In this document: positions 54,235 through 63,578 of the stretch, one piece after another
Layout of the letters: every line of letters starts with the position of its first letter
How positions within the stretch are numbered: position 1 is the first letter of the stretch
NCBI RefSeq assembly: GCF_051465645.1
Contig: NZ_CP195790.1
Location: 2,356,001 to 2,420,000, forward strand
Source: Planctomicrobium sp051465645
GTDB lineage: Bacteria; Planctomycetota; Planctomycetia; Planctomycetales; Planctomycetaceae
DNA: 64,000 nucleotides
Reading direction: 5' to 3'
Translations under genes and position numbers: made by a program
Notes under the pieces: model-generated
The model's input: only the letters and a program-made list of their open reading frames with translations
Told to the model about the DNA's origin: nothing
The model's database searches: none

Positions 54235-55650
54235 ATGACGCCACATCCTACTGAAGCAAAACCACCAGAATTCCAGTTCATGTCCGGCCTGACTCCTGCA
54301 ACTTCTGTAAGACGACCAGAGATGCAAGAGACAATCAGAGCACCGTTGACACTCGTTCCGTTTGAACGGTTCTTGATCGATTCAGATTCGAAAACGACCC
54401 CGATCGTCTTTCGAGTTCTGATGCGATTTGATGGGATCGTTCAACGAGACAAGTTGACTCAGGCATTCAATATCGCCATCGGACGCCAGCCGCTCCTCAC
54501 CAGTTGCGTGACATCGAATGAATCATGCGTCCGAAGCTGGACACCTGCTCCGAAGCATCCTGAACTGCACTGGCAATCCAGCACGGAATCACAGTTTGAT
54601 ATTGAGCAGATTCCTGTTCAGTGGATTGATCTGACGACTCAGCCTGGTCTCCACGCGCAGATTTGGGAAGTTGATCACGGAATTACAATTCTCCTCGACT
54701 TCCATCATGCCTGTTGTGATGGTCAAGGGGCGCGACAGTTCATCGGTGAATGGTTTGGGCTTTATCACCAGCTCCTTGAAGGTGGCGAACTCAAGCTTTC
54801 CACTCTTGAGCCCCAGCAGTTAGCGCAGCGTGGAGTCTACCGAACTCCCACACCTCCGATTGGACTCTGGGAAGGTCTCCGCAACCTTTACCTGACAATC
54901 AGCGGCAAGACAATCAAGCTTCCCCCGAAAGAAGCAACGCACTCTGACGCTGAACCATGTGAATATTTAGGGGAACGCGTTTTCTCCATCGAGCAAACTG
55001 CCGACCTGCGACAACGATTGAAGAAGGCCGGCGTGACATTTAACGATGCCGCTTTGACCGCAGCGTTTCTCGCTTATGGGCGGTGTTTTCAGATCCCGAA
55101 GAGATCTCGTCATCGTATTACAATTCTCCATCCTGTCGACTTGCGGTGGCCGTCTGACCTGCGGACACCTGCATGCAATCGCGTTGGTGTCTGTTTTCCT
55201 CGACGCAGTTATCGAGACTTGCTCGATCCTTTGGAGCTGCTGCAATCCATTCGCGGCGAAATGACATACATCAAACAACGTTATGTAGGAGCTGAGTTCC
55301 TGCGAGGCATGGCTCTGACCAATTCCAACAAAGGGATTTCCGATCGACTACAGAAATGGGGGTTCTTCGTTCCGACCCTGCAGTTTACAGGACTCGGCGA
55401 TACCACCCGCGCGTTGCAATATCGCTTTCCGATGACGGACGGGACCATCGATTTTCAGGGGCTGAAGCTCAATCGAATTTCTGGAACAATGCAGATGGGG
55501 CCGTACCTTCCGCTCAGTCTCGCATCGTGTGAAACCAATCAGCGCATCTCTTTGACATTGCGATCCAGTTCCAATCATGTCACGAGACAGGAAGCAGATC
55601 ACTTTCTCGAAACGTTCGCCAGTGAACTGCTCACGTTGCTTGTCCCTTAA
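54235..55650 (+). CDS. Condensation-like/WS-DGAT-like acyltransferase (HHxxxDG)
   Basis: 471 residues. The catalytic motif HHACCDG lies at H157-G163 (FHHACCDGQGARQF), and a later FNDAALTAAFLAYG plus a C-terminal RISGTMQMGPYLPLSLASC fit the BAHD/condensation superfamily fold, which joins an acyl thioester to an alcohol or amine. No adenylation or carrier domain is attached, so it resembles PapA-type or wax-ester-type transferases. The start is uncertain (ATGs at 54235, 54280 and 54319). It probably esterifies the synthase product. Confidence 0.78.
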   Translation: MTPHPTEAKPPEFQFMSGLTPATSVRRPEMQETIRAPLTLVPFERFLIDSDSKTTPIVFRVLMRFDGIVQRDKLTQAFNIAIGRQPLLTSCVTSNESCVRSWTPAPKHPELHWQSSTESQFDIEQIPVQWIDLTTQPGLHAQIWEVDHGITILLDFHHACCDGQGARQFIGEWFGLYHQLLEGGELKLSTLEPQQLAQRGVYRTPTPPIGLWEGLRNLYLTISGKTIKLPPKEATHSDAEPCEYLGERVFSIEQTADLRQRLKKAGVTFNDAALTAAFLAYGRCFQIPKRSRHRITILHPVDLRWPSDLRTPACNRVGVCFPRRSYRDLLDPLELLQSIRGEMTYIKQRYVGAEFLRGMALTNSNKGISDRLQKWGFFVPTLQFTGLGDTTRALQYRFPMTDGTIDFQGLKLNRISGTMQMGPYLPLSLASCETNQRISLTLRSSSNHVTRQEADHFLETFASELLTLLVP

Positions 55651-55683
55651 ATCCAGATATGATGGTGCCGCCTGATATCAGGA

Positions 55684-56652
55684 ATGGAAGCTGCGGTCTC
55701 ACTTCGAAAATGGTTCAACAGGCGAGATCAGTTGCATCCCCCACATTGCTCTGCCGGTCACATCGCCGTTGAGATCTGGCTCCTTGGCACTGAGAAATTG
55801 TCAGGACCGCTGAAAACGGAACTCCTCTCGCAGGAAGAATTGGCAAGGGCAGCACGCTATCGCCTCCCTGCGAAGCGACGCCAGTTTCTGCTGGGACGAA
55901 TTCTTGGGCGACAGGTGATCGCTTCCAAGCTCGGTATCGATCCCGGGCGCATTCAATGGCCGACAACAGGAGCCCCGTTGCTGAGATGCGAAGGAAGTCC
56001 GTTGCCACTGTCTGTCAGTCTGACTCACTCTGGTAGTTACTTTGGAATCGCTCTAAGCGAGAGATATTTCAGGTCCGAGACGGCCACACCTTCTTCAAAC
56101 GAGTCAAATACACTGACCGCCACTGTCGGGTTTGACTTCGAGGAAGTAGCCTCCCCGATTCATGTTTCTGCACTTTCAAGTGTCGCACTGACTCAACGAG
56201 AACGCATTTGGCTGGCCGATTTGCCAGTAGCTCAACACGTCGCAGCAGTTCGCCGACTATGGACTGCAAAAGAAGCGATTCTGAAATCACTGGAACAGGA
56301 TACGCTCCCGGACCTTCCGGATTTGGATCTCACTGATTTCGTGTCTGGCAATGAGCCACCGTTCAGCCGCAGCCTCAATATTCCCTGCGTTGGCCCGATC
56401 ATGCTGTCCCCAATTGTCGCCACCTCTCCAGCGACTTCTCATGAGATGAACTGGAATTTCAGTGACGATGAAACCGTCGATGCGACACTCGCCGGGATGA
56501 TTGCGATTCGTCTTCCGAATCACTTGGATCAGACTTCTTTGTCGTGTTCTCTCACTTCAAGAGAGACACAAACGTCTGGAATGCGGAGTTTGTACCCTGT
56601 CAGCGAACTCGATTGTGCGTCGCTCCAGCTGAATTTCCGCCTCGCCAATTGA
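55684..56652 (+). CDS. Sfp-type 4'-phosphopantetheinyl transferase
   Basis: 322 residues. It contains LPAKRRQFLLGRILGRQVIA, the magnesium-binding GFDFEEV (G149, D151, E153) and WTAKEAILK (W193, K196, E197), the hallmarks of Sfp-type enzymes, with Phe in place of the usual Ile in G-I-D. It transfers phosphopantetheine from CoA to the conserved Ser of carrier proteins, here most likely S1559 and S1683 of the synthase. The last 120 residues are beyond the typical core. It starts 33 bases after the acyltransferase stop. Confidence 0.93.
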   Translation: MEAAVSLRKWFNRRDQLHPPHCSAGHIAVEIWLLGTEKLSGPLKTELLSQEELARAARYRLPAKRRQFLLGRILGRQVIASKLGIDPGRIQWPTTGAPLLRCEGSPLPLSVSLTHSGSYFGIALSERYFRSETATPSSNESNTLTATVGFDFEEVASPIHVSALSSVALTQRERIWLADLPVAQHVAAVRRLWTAKEAILKSLEQDTLPDLPDLDLTDFVSGNEPPFSRSLNIPCVGPIMLSPIVATSPATSHEMNWNFSDDETVDATLAGMIAIRLPNHLDQTSLSCSLTSRETQTSGMRSLYPVSELDCASLQLNFRLAN

Positions 56653-56865
56653 GCGGTGAACTCTGATCAACGCAGACGTTTGGCGTGAAAAGTGCCGCAG
56701 GACGATGTTGGGACCGGGAAATCCCCTGCCTTCAATGTCCGGTAGCGTCGTCTTCCTTCAAATTTCATTTGACCGCAATTGACAGAATCCTCCCTGTCCT
56801 GCGATGCTCTACCCCCAAATCCGCATCTCTTTAAGTTGCCAGAAGAAAAGATCGTTTCACGACTT

Positions 56866-57963
56866 ATGAAAGCTCTCGCCGTCACTCCTGGAGTTCCCGA
56901 CAGTGCGTATGTTGCTGACATCCGCGAACCTCTGGTAACAGATATCCCCGACGGCCGAGGCGTGCTGGTGCGGACGATCCAAGTCGGTGTCGATGCAACA
57001 GACGCCGAAATCAACGAAGCACTCTACGGCCGCGCGCCAGTCGGTGATCGTCACCTGGTGCTTGGGCACGAGGTGTTTGGGATCGTGGAAGAAGTCGGTC
57101 CCAATGTCAGAGATATTAAGCCAGGCGACTATGTCACCTGTACAGTCCGCCGCCCTGGCCCAACATTGTTCGACAATATCGGCCGCAACGACATCACCAG
57201 TCATCACGAATACTACGAGCGCGGAATCAACCTGCTCCACGGGTTCATGACCAAGCGGTTTGTTGATGATGCCGAGTTCATCGTCAAAGTCCCAGCCGGT
57301 CTGAAACACCTTGGCGTTCTGGCCGAGCCTGCCAGCGTCTGCGCAAAAGCGATTGAGCAAGCCTACCTCGCACAGCAACGACTTCAGGTCTGGAAACCAA
57401 AACTGGCTTTCGTCACTGGTGCCGGTCAGATCGGGTTGCTGACCACGATGATGCTGCGCCTGCGAGGTCTTGAAGTTTATACCGTCGCCCGAACACCAGA
57501 TCCCGGGCTAAAAGAAGAGATTATCAAAGGGTATGGTGCGGAGTATGTCAGCACCAAGAAGGTCCCGATGGCGAAACTCGTCGAACGAGTCGGCCGTCCT
57601 GATCTGATTGTTGAAGCAACAGGTTCAAGTCAGGTTGCCTTTGAATGCATGGAACACCTGAACCTGAACGGCGCTCTCGTCTGGACCAGTGTAACCGGTG
57701 GGCAGAAGTCTCTCTCCAACTTCCCATCTGATAAAGTCAATCTGGAATGGGTGCTGGGGAACAAATTGCTGGTCGGATCAGTCAACGGAAACCGCAATCA
57801 CTTTGCTTCCGCGATGTCAGACCTTGCACTGGGAGACGTGACATTTCCTGGCGTGACCGAGAAACTGCTGACCCATCCAATCGATGGTTTCAATGATCCT
57901 AAAGAGATCATGCACGAACTCACCGAGAACAAGTCGGCAATCAAAGTCTTCGTGAATATTTAG
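56866..57963 (+). CDS. Zinc-type MDR dehydrogenase, glucose 1-dehydrogenase-like
   Basis: 365 residues from the ATG at 56866. GHEVFGIVEEVGPNV, then GVLAEPASVCAKAIEQ and FVTGAGQIGLLTTMMLRLRG are medium-chain dehydrogenase signatures, and MKALAVTPGV at the start plus GDRHLVLGHE resemble archaeal-type glucose dehydrogenases. The catalytic zinc Cys near residue 40 is replaced by Asp in GVDATDAEIN, as in that subfamily. It oxidises an aldose with NAD(P)+. It is 213 bases after the PPTase, so a link to the locus is uncertain. Confidence 0.82.
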   Translation: MKALAVTPGVPDSAYVADIREPLVTDIPDGRGVLVRTIQVGVDATDAEINEALYGRAPVGDRHLVLGHEVFGIVEEVGPNVRDIKPGDYVTCTVRRPGPTLFDNIGRNDITSHHEYYERGINLLHGFMTKRFVDDAEFIVKVPAGLKHLGVLAEPASVCAKAIEQAYLAQQRLQVWKPKLAFVTGAGQIGLLTTMMLRLRGLEVYTVARTPDPGLKEEIIKGYGAEYVSTKKVPMAKLVERVGRPDLIVEATGSSQVAFECMEHLNLNGALVWTSVTGGQKSLSNFPSDKVNLEWVLGNKLLVGSVNGNRNHFASAMSDLALGDVTFPGVTEKLLTHPIDGFNDPKEIMHELTENKSAIKVFVNI

Positions 57964-58042
57964 ACAGTGTCGGTTAATCATCTGGCCGCGCAGTCCTCAA
58001 ACAGCGGCTCGGCAGGAGCCTTACACTCCCAGAGCAGTCAAC

Positions 58043-58975
58043 ATGAGTGACAACCGACCGGAATTTGCATTGATCGAGTGGATCAGGTCCCAGTCGTCGA
58101 CAAGTCCTGAAGTTCTACTGGGGATCGGAGATGATGCCGCAATCTTGGCGGCATCATCATTCGAAAGCGTGGTGACCAAAGATGTCATCATGTCTGGTGT
58201 CCATTTCACTCCAGACATGCCGTTACATCTGGTTGGTCGAAAAGCTCTCGCGGTCAACATCAGCGATATTGCTGCGATGGGGGCTCGACCGATCGCAGCC
58301 TTCATCGGAATTGTCCTTCCAAAGACATTCACCAGAGCCGACGCAGAAGCTCTCTACGCTGGGCTCCAATCTTTAGCCGCAGAGTGGAACATCGCCATCG
58401 CTGGTGGGGATACCAATAGCTGGGATGGCCCGTTGGTGATCAGTGTCACACTCATCGGACATGTTGAAGCGGGAACAGCGATTCGGCGAGATGGTGCAAA
58501 GCCGGGCGACTGGATTTTTGTCACCGGTCCACTCGGCGGCTCTCTTCCATCAGGGCGTCACCTGAATTTTACTCCCCGAGTGAAAGAGGCCCGTTCGCTG
58601 AAATCGGCTGTCTCATTACACGCGATGCTGGACTTGAGCGATGGTCTGGGAAGCGATCTGTTTCACATCCTCGACCGCAGCAATGTCGGGGCGAAGATCT
58701 TTGGCGACTCAATTCCTATCCACAGTGAAGTTGATCAAACACTCCCTTTCGCTGACCGCTTGAATCATGCGATCAGCGACGGCGAGGATTTTGAGCTCCT
58801 GTTCACGCTCTCTGCAGATGAAGGCAAGCAACTTCTGCAATCGCCGCCAGAGGGCGTTTCTGTCTTTCACATCGGCGAAATCACGGCCCAGCCTGACGCA
58901 GTGCTCATCGTCAATGAAAAGGAACACTTCCTTACTCGAACCGGTTGGGCTCATCAGTTTGGAAGTGTTCCGTAA
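58043..58975 (+). CDS. thiL: Thiamine-monophosphate kinase
   Basis: 310 residues. GIGDDAAIL, DVIMSGVHF, VNISDIAAMGARPIAAF, GGDTNSW and LDLSDGLGSDL follow the ThiL order. It phosphorylates thiamine monophosphate to the diphosphate coenzyme. No other thi gene is adjacent. Confidence 0.95.
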   Translation: MSDNRPEFALIEWIRSQSSTSPEVLLGIGDDAAILAASSFESVVTKDVIMSGVHFTPDMPLHLVGRKALAVNISDIAAMGARPIAAFIGIVLPKTFTRADAEALYAGLQSLAAEWNIAIAGGDTNSWDGPLVISVTLIGHVEAGTAIRRDGAKPGDWIFVTGPLGGSLPSGRHLNFTPRVKEARSLKSAVSLHAMLDLSDGLGSDLFHILDRSNVGAKIFGDSIPIHSEVDQTLPFADRLNHAISDGEDFELLFTLSADEGKQLLQSPPEGVSVFHIGEITAQPDAVLIVNEKEHFLTRTGWAHQFGSVP

Positions 58976-59006
58976 TCGACTCTCAACGCGTCTGCGAATA
59001 CAGTTA

Positions 59007-60119
59007 TTACTGTGGTGGCAGTGGAGGCGGGGTCGCTCCGAATGCATTCACGAATGCAGGAACCTGAGCTGCTGGTGTCCAGTTTCCAATTGCCGGACTC
59101 CAGATCAGAGTCTCTTTTTGAATCTGCCCTGCCTGAATTCCTGACAGAAGCGCGTTGTTGTCATATGGACCTTGTGACTGTCCATTCAGAGCAACGTGCC
59201 AGACTGCCTGCGTTGGCAACGGAGGTGGGGCAATACCACCCAAAGCAGGAGCCCCGCCTGGTTGGCCCGCCTGAACCATGCGGTTCGCCATCGCGAAGCC
59301 CATGCCAAGCCCCATTCCTTCAGCGGCACCGCCACCTGCAGGATTCTCGGCGGCCAAGGTCATTGCCTTGCCCATCTGGAACGCCTGGAACTTTTCCATG
59401 TCGCCAATCACACCCATGCTGCTTCGGGTGTCCATCGCCTTCTCGACTTCTTCCGGCAACGAGACGTTCACAATGAACATCTGCGGAATATCGAGTCCGT
59501 ATTCGTCGTCGACTTTCTCCACCGCCAACTTGCGCAGTTCTTCCGACAATGATCGGTAGTTGGCCGCGAGATCCAAGGCACTGATCTTGGAACTGCCAAT
59601 CAGGTCCGCAAACGCCGTTGCGATCACTGCACGGACGAGTTCTGTGACTTCATCGGCTTCAAACCGTGAATCAGTTCCGATCAACTCTTTCAGCAGCGCC
59701 TTTGGATCAGCGACCTTGATCGTGTAAGTCCCAAACGCACGCAGTCGTACCGGCCCAAAATCAGCATCACGCAACATAATGGGGTTCGGAGTTCCCCATT
59801 TCATATCTGTGATCGTGCGTGTACTGACGAAGTAGACTTCGGACTTGAAGGGGCTGTTGAACCCATACTTCCAGCCTGCGATTGTGCTGAGAATCGGCAG
59901 GTTGTCAGTGGTCAGCGTGTAATGGCCAGGCTCAAAGACGTCGGCAAGCTGCCCGTTCAGAACGAACACAGCAACCTGTCCCGGACGAACGATCAGCTGA
60001 GCCCCGTTCTTGATTTCATTCTGATAGCGAGGAAACCGCCAGGCGATTGTATGTCGTGAATCATCAACCCACTCGATGATGTCGATCAGTTCATTACGAA
60101 GCTTGTCGAAAATCCCCAT
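59007..60119 (-). CDS. SPFH-domain protein with C-terminal GYF_2 domain
   Basis: 370 residues from the ATG at 60119, preceded by AGGAG at 6-base spacing. The N-terminal half (about residues 30-240) carries the SPFH/virion-core pattern GAQLIVRPGQVAVFVLNGQL, FGTYTIKVADPKALL and EEVEKAMDTRSSMGVIGD. A Gly/Ala/Met-rich hinge leads to a GYF_2 domain (WHVALNGQSQGPYDNNALLS). It probably oligomerises at the inner membrane and recruits Pro-rich partners. It has a Pro-rich end (PPPLPP). Confidence 0.85.
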   Translation of the reverse strand: MGIFDKLRNELIDIIEWVDDSRHTIAWRFPRYQNEIKNGAQLIVRPGQVAVFVLNGQLADVFEPGHYTLTTDNLPILSTIAGWKYGFNSPFKSEVYFVSTRTITDMKWGTPNPIMLRDADFGPVRLRAFGTYTIKVADPKALLKELIGTDSRFEADEVTELVRAVIATAFADLIGSSKISALDLAANYRSLSEELRKLAVEKVDDEYGLDIPQMFIVNVSLPEEVEKAMDTRSSMGVIGDMEKFQAFQMGKAMTLAAENPAGGGAAEGMGLGMGFAMANRMVQAGQPGGAPALGGIAPPPLPTQAVWHVALNGQSQGPYDNNALLSGIQAGQIQKETLIWSPAIGNWTPAAQVPAFVNAFGATPPPLPPQ

Positions 60120-60839
60120 GGTGGACTCCTCTGATAGCGCGCGGACAGAAACATCGGTCGTGGCCAACATGAACATGCCACAGAATTCCAACCGAAGCAA
60201 TTGAGTATGAATTCTACTGGAGTCTTGAAAAGAGTGGAAATCGCACAGACATGAAAAGTCGCAAGTCTGGAGTGAGAGCATTGCAGTCCAGGTTCAACGC
60301 CTGAGGCTGATTGATGCTCAATACGACAAATTGCGTCTGTACGAACCTTCCTCAAGAGTGATGTTGCTTAAGATCGCAACACCCATTCATCACACAGGAA
60401 CAGACTCCGGGCGAGTCGCTCACTGCAAGGCTTAGAAATCAGAACGAGAGATCATTGAACCGGGAAATAAAACATGCCCAGCGACATTTGAGAAAGTGGC
60501 ATCCATGCCGAATTCCATCCATGGTACCGAGTGTGGGGCTCGGGAGTGTTGAGTGAGACTTTCTCGAAGTCGCCGGGCATGGTTCTGAACCCGAATTAGT
60601 GAGAAATGAACTGCCTTGCCAAAGGGTGATCTTCACCAGAATGCAATTTCCATCGAAGCACCCTCCTGGGTTCGATGAACATGCAATGAAGAAACATTCC
60701 AATGGCGATTTGGACTTAAAAGCTGCAGGCAAACATGCTGCCAATTCAGCGAGAAACCTTGTCGGTGATCCACGATCCTTCGCGATCTTCGACAGTCGGT
60801 ACTCAACAATTGGCATATCAGAAAAATCAGTTTCAGACT
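60120..60839. other. Intergenic region with a large imperfect inverted repeat
   Basis: About 720 bases between two minus-strand genes. No gene is supported; the inverted repeat at 60473-60581 is described separately. Confidence 0.45.
60473..60581. repeat. Imperfect 25-base inverted repeat spanning 109 bases
   Basis: Left arm (60473-60497) begins CATGCCCAGCGAC and ends GAGAAAGT. Right arm (60558-60581) is its near reverse complement: CATGCCCGGCGAC ... GAGAAAGT when read on the minus strand. Smaller hairpins (GGCATCCATGCC, CCGAG/CTCGG) lie inside. It could be a structured RNA, a REP-like sequence or a decayed MITE. Confidence 0.5.
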
Positions 60840-61328
60840 TCAGCCTGAGAGCTCGTTGAAAAGCTCACTAAAGCCAGGCATGTCATTCTTCAGCTGATCC
60901 ATCCATGCTTGAGGTTGCCAGATCTCAACGCAAACCACGGCCCCGACAACCACGACTTCCCCACCTTTAGGGACGTCGAGGAATTCGCGAAATCCCTCCG
61001 GAATCAAAAGTCGAGAGCGGTTTGCAAGGCTCACATTTGTGGCCCGAGTTGAAAGAAGTCTGCCGAGCCGTTGAACGTCAGTCCATCGTTGTTCCATACG
61101 TCCGGCGTTGATCTTCTTGCGAATGAGAGAGACTCCGTCCTCCATTCGCTGACGCCATTCATCTGCTTTCCACAGACTGAGACAACCATAGCGTTCCTTC
61201 GCCAAGATCGTCTCACCAGCATCATCAGTGACACCCGTCGAAAACTCAGTCGGCAGTGTCAATCGAAACCGTTCGTCAAGTGCCCGACGATATTCACCTG
61301 TCAGAAAGATTGGTGTTTTGTCGGACAT
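60840..61328 (-). CDS. mraZ: MraZ transcriptional regulator, orphan
   Basis: 162 residues. Two AbrB-like halves: GEYRRALDERFRLTLPTEF and the second-half segments RLLSTRATNVSLANRSRLLIP and EGFREFLDVPKGG. This is the MraZ fold, which binds TGGG repeats and represses the division cluster in other bacteria. Here there is no mraW or fts gene beside it. Two TGGGAA sequences lie upstream, 42 bases apart, wider than known MraZ boxes. Confidence 0.9.
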   Translation of the reverse strand: MSDKTPIFLTGEYRRALDERFRLTLPTEFSTGVTDDAGETILAKERYGCLSLWKADEWRQRMEDGVSLIRKKINAGRMEQRWTDVQRLGRLLSTRATNVSLANRSRLLIPEGFREFLDVPKGGEVVVVGAVVCVEIWQPQAWMDQLKNDMPGFSELFNELSG

Positions 61329-61871
61329 AGATATTGAACGATTAAAGTGCCTAAAGACTTCACCAGTCTATTGGGTTCACTTCCCACTTTCAATGAGTTT
61401 CTAAAGAGCTTTGTGGGCTATGTTCCCACGGAGATGGATATTACCCTGATCGTTGCCGGGGTCAATCCGATTGAGGCGATTTTGCTGACTTTGTCGGAAG
61501 TTGATTTCAGGGAACGATGATGAATCTTCATGGTCAGTGAACACTGAGAAGGCACGAACAAATCCAATGACTGAAAAAAGACTGGGAATGTGTCCGAGAG
61601 CCACTCACATTGACTCATCTCGATTCCTTTGAAGAGGGCACTTTGGGGCCCCTGATAACGTTGACGCGAAGCATCACGAGCCTCACCACAAGCGATGGTG
61701 ACTCAGTAGAAGAGTGGCATGAATGCCGCAGAAACGTCCGACGTCAGCATTGTGGGAAACCTGCCCACAAGACCTGCGACATGAACCTCAGGCGTGGACG
61801 AACAGCCTCAAAGAACAGCTGACAAACACAACGTGGGGCGTTGCCGATCGCGGAGGATCACTGAAGCGAAA
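61329..61871. other. Intergenic region upstream of mraZ
   Basis: About 540 bases. It carries the mraZ promoter region with two TGGGAA motifs on the minus strand. No gene is supported. Confidence 0.4.
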
Positions 61872-61903
61872 AAGCACCGTGATCACTGCCAATCACGGTG
61901 CTT
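61872..61903 (-). terminator. Intrinsic terminator after the cobA-hemD fusion
   Basis: 12-bp perfect stem AAGCACCGTGAT/ATCACGGTGCTT, 8-base loop, followed on the minus strand by TTT. Confidence 0.88.
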
Positions 61904-61930
61904 CGCAGAGTCGGAGATCTCAACTGCTTT

Positions 61931-63436
61931 TTATATCGATGCCGACTGAATCGCCTCAAAGATTCCATCCCATGTGTAGACCTTCGCAACGACAGCAACA
62001 GGCAGACCAACCTCTGCTGCCGCCGCTTCTGTCACGGGACTGATGGCAGCAAATCGAGTTCGCGTGATTTGCTCTGGCGACAACAACCTCGCCACATTTC
62101 GTGCAATGCTCGGGCTGCTGAGTGCGATCCAGTTCAACTCTCCTGCATCCAGCTGTTCGACGACTTCGCGAGGAAACTCATCAACATCGCCATGCTTGTA
62201 GACAACCAATGATTCAAAGCGTGCTCCTGCTGCAATAAGTTGCTCAGGAATGACATCTCGTCCTCGGCTCGCTCGCGGCCAGAGAACTCGCTTGCCAGCA
62301 ACATGCGGGACCAGTGCAGCGGCCAGCGCCTCACCTCGATACTCTTCCGGAACGACATCGGCACGGAGTCGATACTGATGAAGATGCTCAGCCGTCGCAG
62401 GACCAATTGCCGCGAGCTTTACATTCGCAAGTTGTCTCGCATCTCCTCCACGATCCCAAAGCCGGCCAAGCAGCGCATCGACGGAGTTGACGCTCGTAAA
62501 GATCAGCCAGTCATACTCGGCAATTCGATCGAGCACCGCATCCACTTCACTCCAATCTTCGAGAGACTGAATATCGATCGTGGGCATCAATACTGGTTGG
62601 GCCCCGAGTTCAATCGCTCGATTGATCGCCGCATCAGTATGGCCCTCAGGGCGAGTGATCCCGATTCGAACACCGATCAGCGGCAATTTCTCGAACCAGT
62701 TGATGACCTCTCGCTGCTTGACACATTCACCAACGACAATCAACGAGGGAGCATGCAACTGAGCCGATCGAACGATCTCAGGAATTTCCCGCAACGATCC
62801 AGCAACCGTTCTTTGCAATGGGGTACTTCCCCGAGAGATGACAACGACAGGCGTCTCTCCGGACTTCCCGTGCTCTTGAAGAGTCCGCGAAATTTGACCA
62901 ATGCGATGCAATCCCATGTAGAAGACCAATGTCCCTGGGAACTTCGCCAGCACATCATAATCGAGGGCGGTCTCCTGCTTCGTCGGATCTTCGTGTCCGG
63001 TAACGAATGCAACAGCAGACGCAACATCCCGATGAGTCAATGAGATCCCGGCGTAAACAGCAGCTGCAGTGGCTGCTGTGATTCCCGGGACGACTTCGAA
63101 TGGGATTCCCTCAGCAGCGAGCGCGGCAGCCTCTTCGCTTCCACGTCCAAAGATGTAGGGATCTCCCCCCTTCAGACGGCAGACCGTTTTCCCTGATTTC
63201 GCAGCTTCAATCAGATGACGATTGATCTCATCCTGATCCAGCCACCGTCCGGAACCGGTTCCCACTCGACAGGTTCGCTCGGCGTTCACACGTGCGTGAC
63301 GCAGAAGCAGCGGATTCACCAATCCGTCATAAAGAACAATGTCTGCTTCAGCGAGGCAGCGCTGGCCCTTCAGCGTGAGTAATCCGGGATCACCGGGGCC
63401 AGCACCAACCAGATAGACTTTACCGACATCAGACAT
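61931..63436 (-). CDS. Uroporphyrinogen-III C-methyltransferase/uroporphyrinogen-III synthase fusion
   Basis: 501 residues from the ATG at 63436. The N-terminal SUMT part (about 1-250) has VYLVGAGPGDPGLLTLKG, VLYDGLV, RLKGGDPYIFGRG and GITAATAAAVYAG. The C-terminal HemD part (about 255-501) has a VRIGITRPEG start and WPRASRGRDVIPEQLIAAGA, then LNWIALSSPSIARN. Together they close the tetrapyrrole ring and methylate it to precorrin-2, the branch toward sirohaem and cobalamin. Such CobA-HemD fusions are known in several phyla. Confidence 0.94.
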   Translation of the reverse strand: MSDVGKVYLVGAGPGDPGLLTLKGQRCLAEADIVLYDGLVNPLLLRHARVNAERTCRVGTGSGRWLDQDEINRHLIEAAKSGKTVCRLKGGDPYIFGRGSEEAAALAAEGIPFEVVPGITAATAAAVYAGISLTHRDVASAVAFVTGHEDPTKQETALDYDVLAKFPGTLVFYMGLHRIGQISRTLQEHGKSGETPVVVISRGSTPLQRTVAGSLREIPEIVRSAQLHAPSLIVVGECVKQREVINWFEKLPLIGVRIGITRPEGHTDAAINRAIELGAQPVLMPTIDIQSLEDWSEVDAVLDRIAEYDWLIFTSVNSVDALLGRLWDRGGDARQLANVKLAAIGPATAEHLHQYRLRADVVPEEYRGEALAAALVPHVAGKRVLWPRASRGRDVIPEQLIAAGARFESLVVYKHGDVDEFPREVVEQLDAGELNWIALSSPSIARNVARLLSPEQITRTRFAAISPVTEAAAAEVGLPVAVVAKVYTWDGIFEAIQSASI

Positions 63437-63578
63437 GGGAGCGAATTCAGTTGAGAACGAACAATAGACACCCACCGAAGTTGAACAAACCCTGCAGTCC
63501 AACTCGCGGTGTCAATCAATTCAGCAACTGTAAGGCATCCACAACCAAAATTCGAACCCCTGTGCCATTCCCTCTGGA

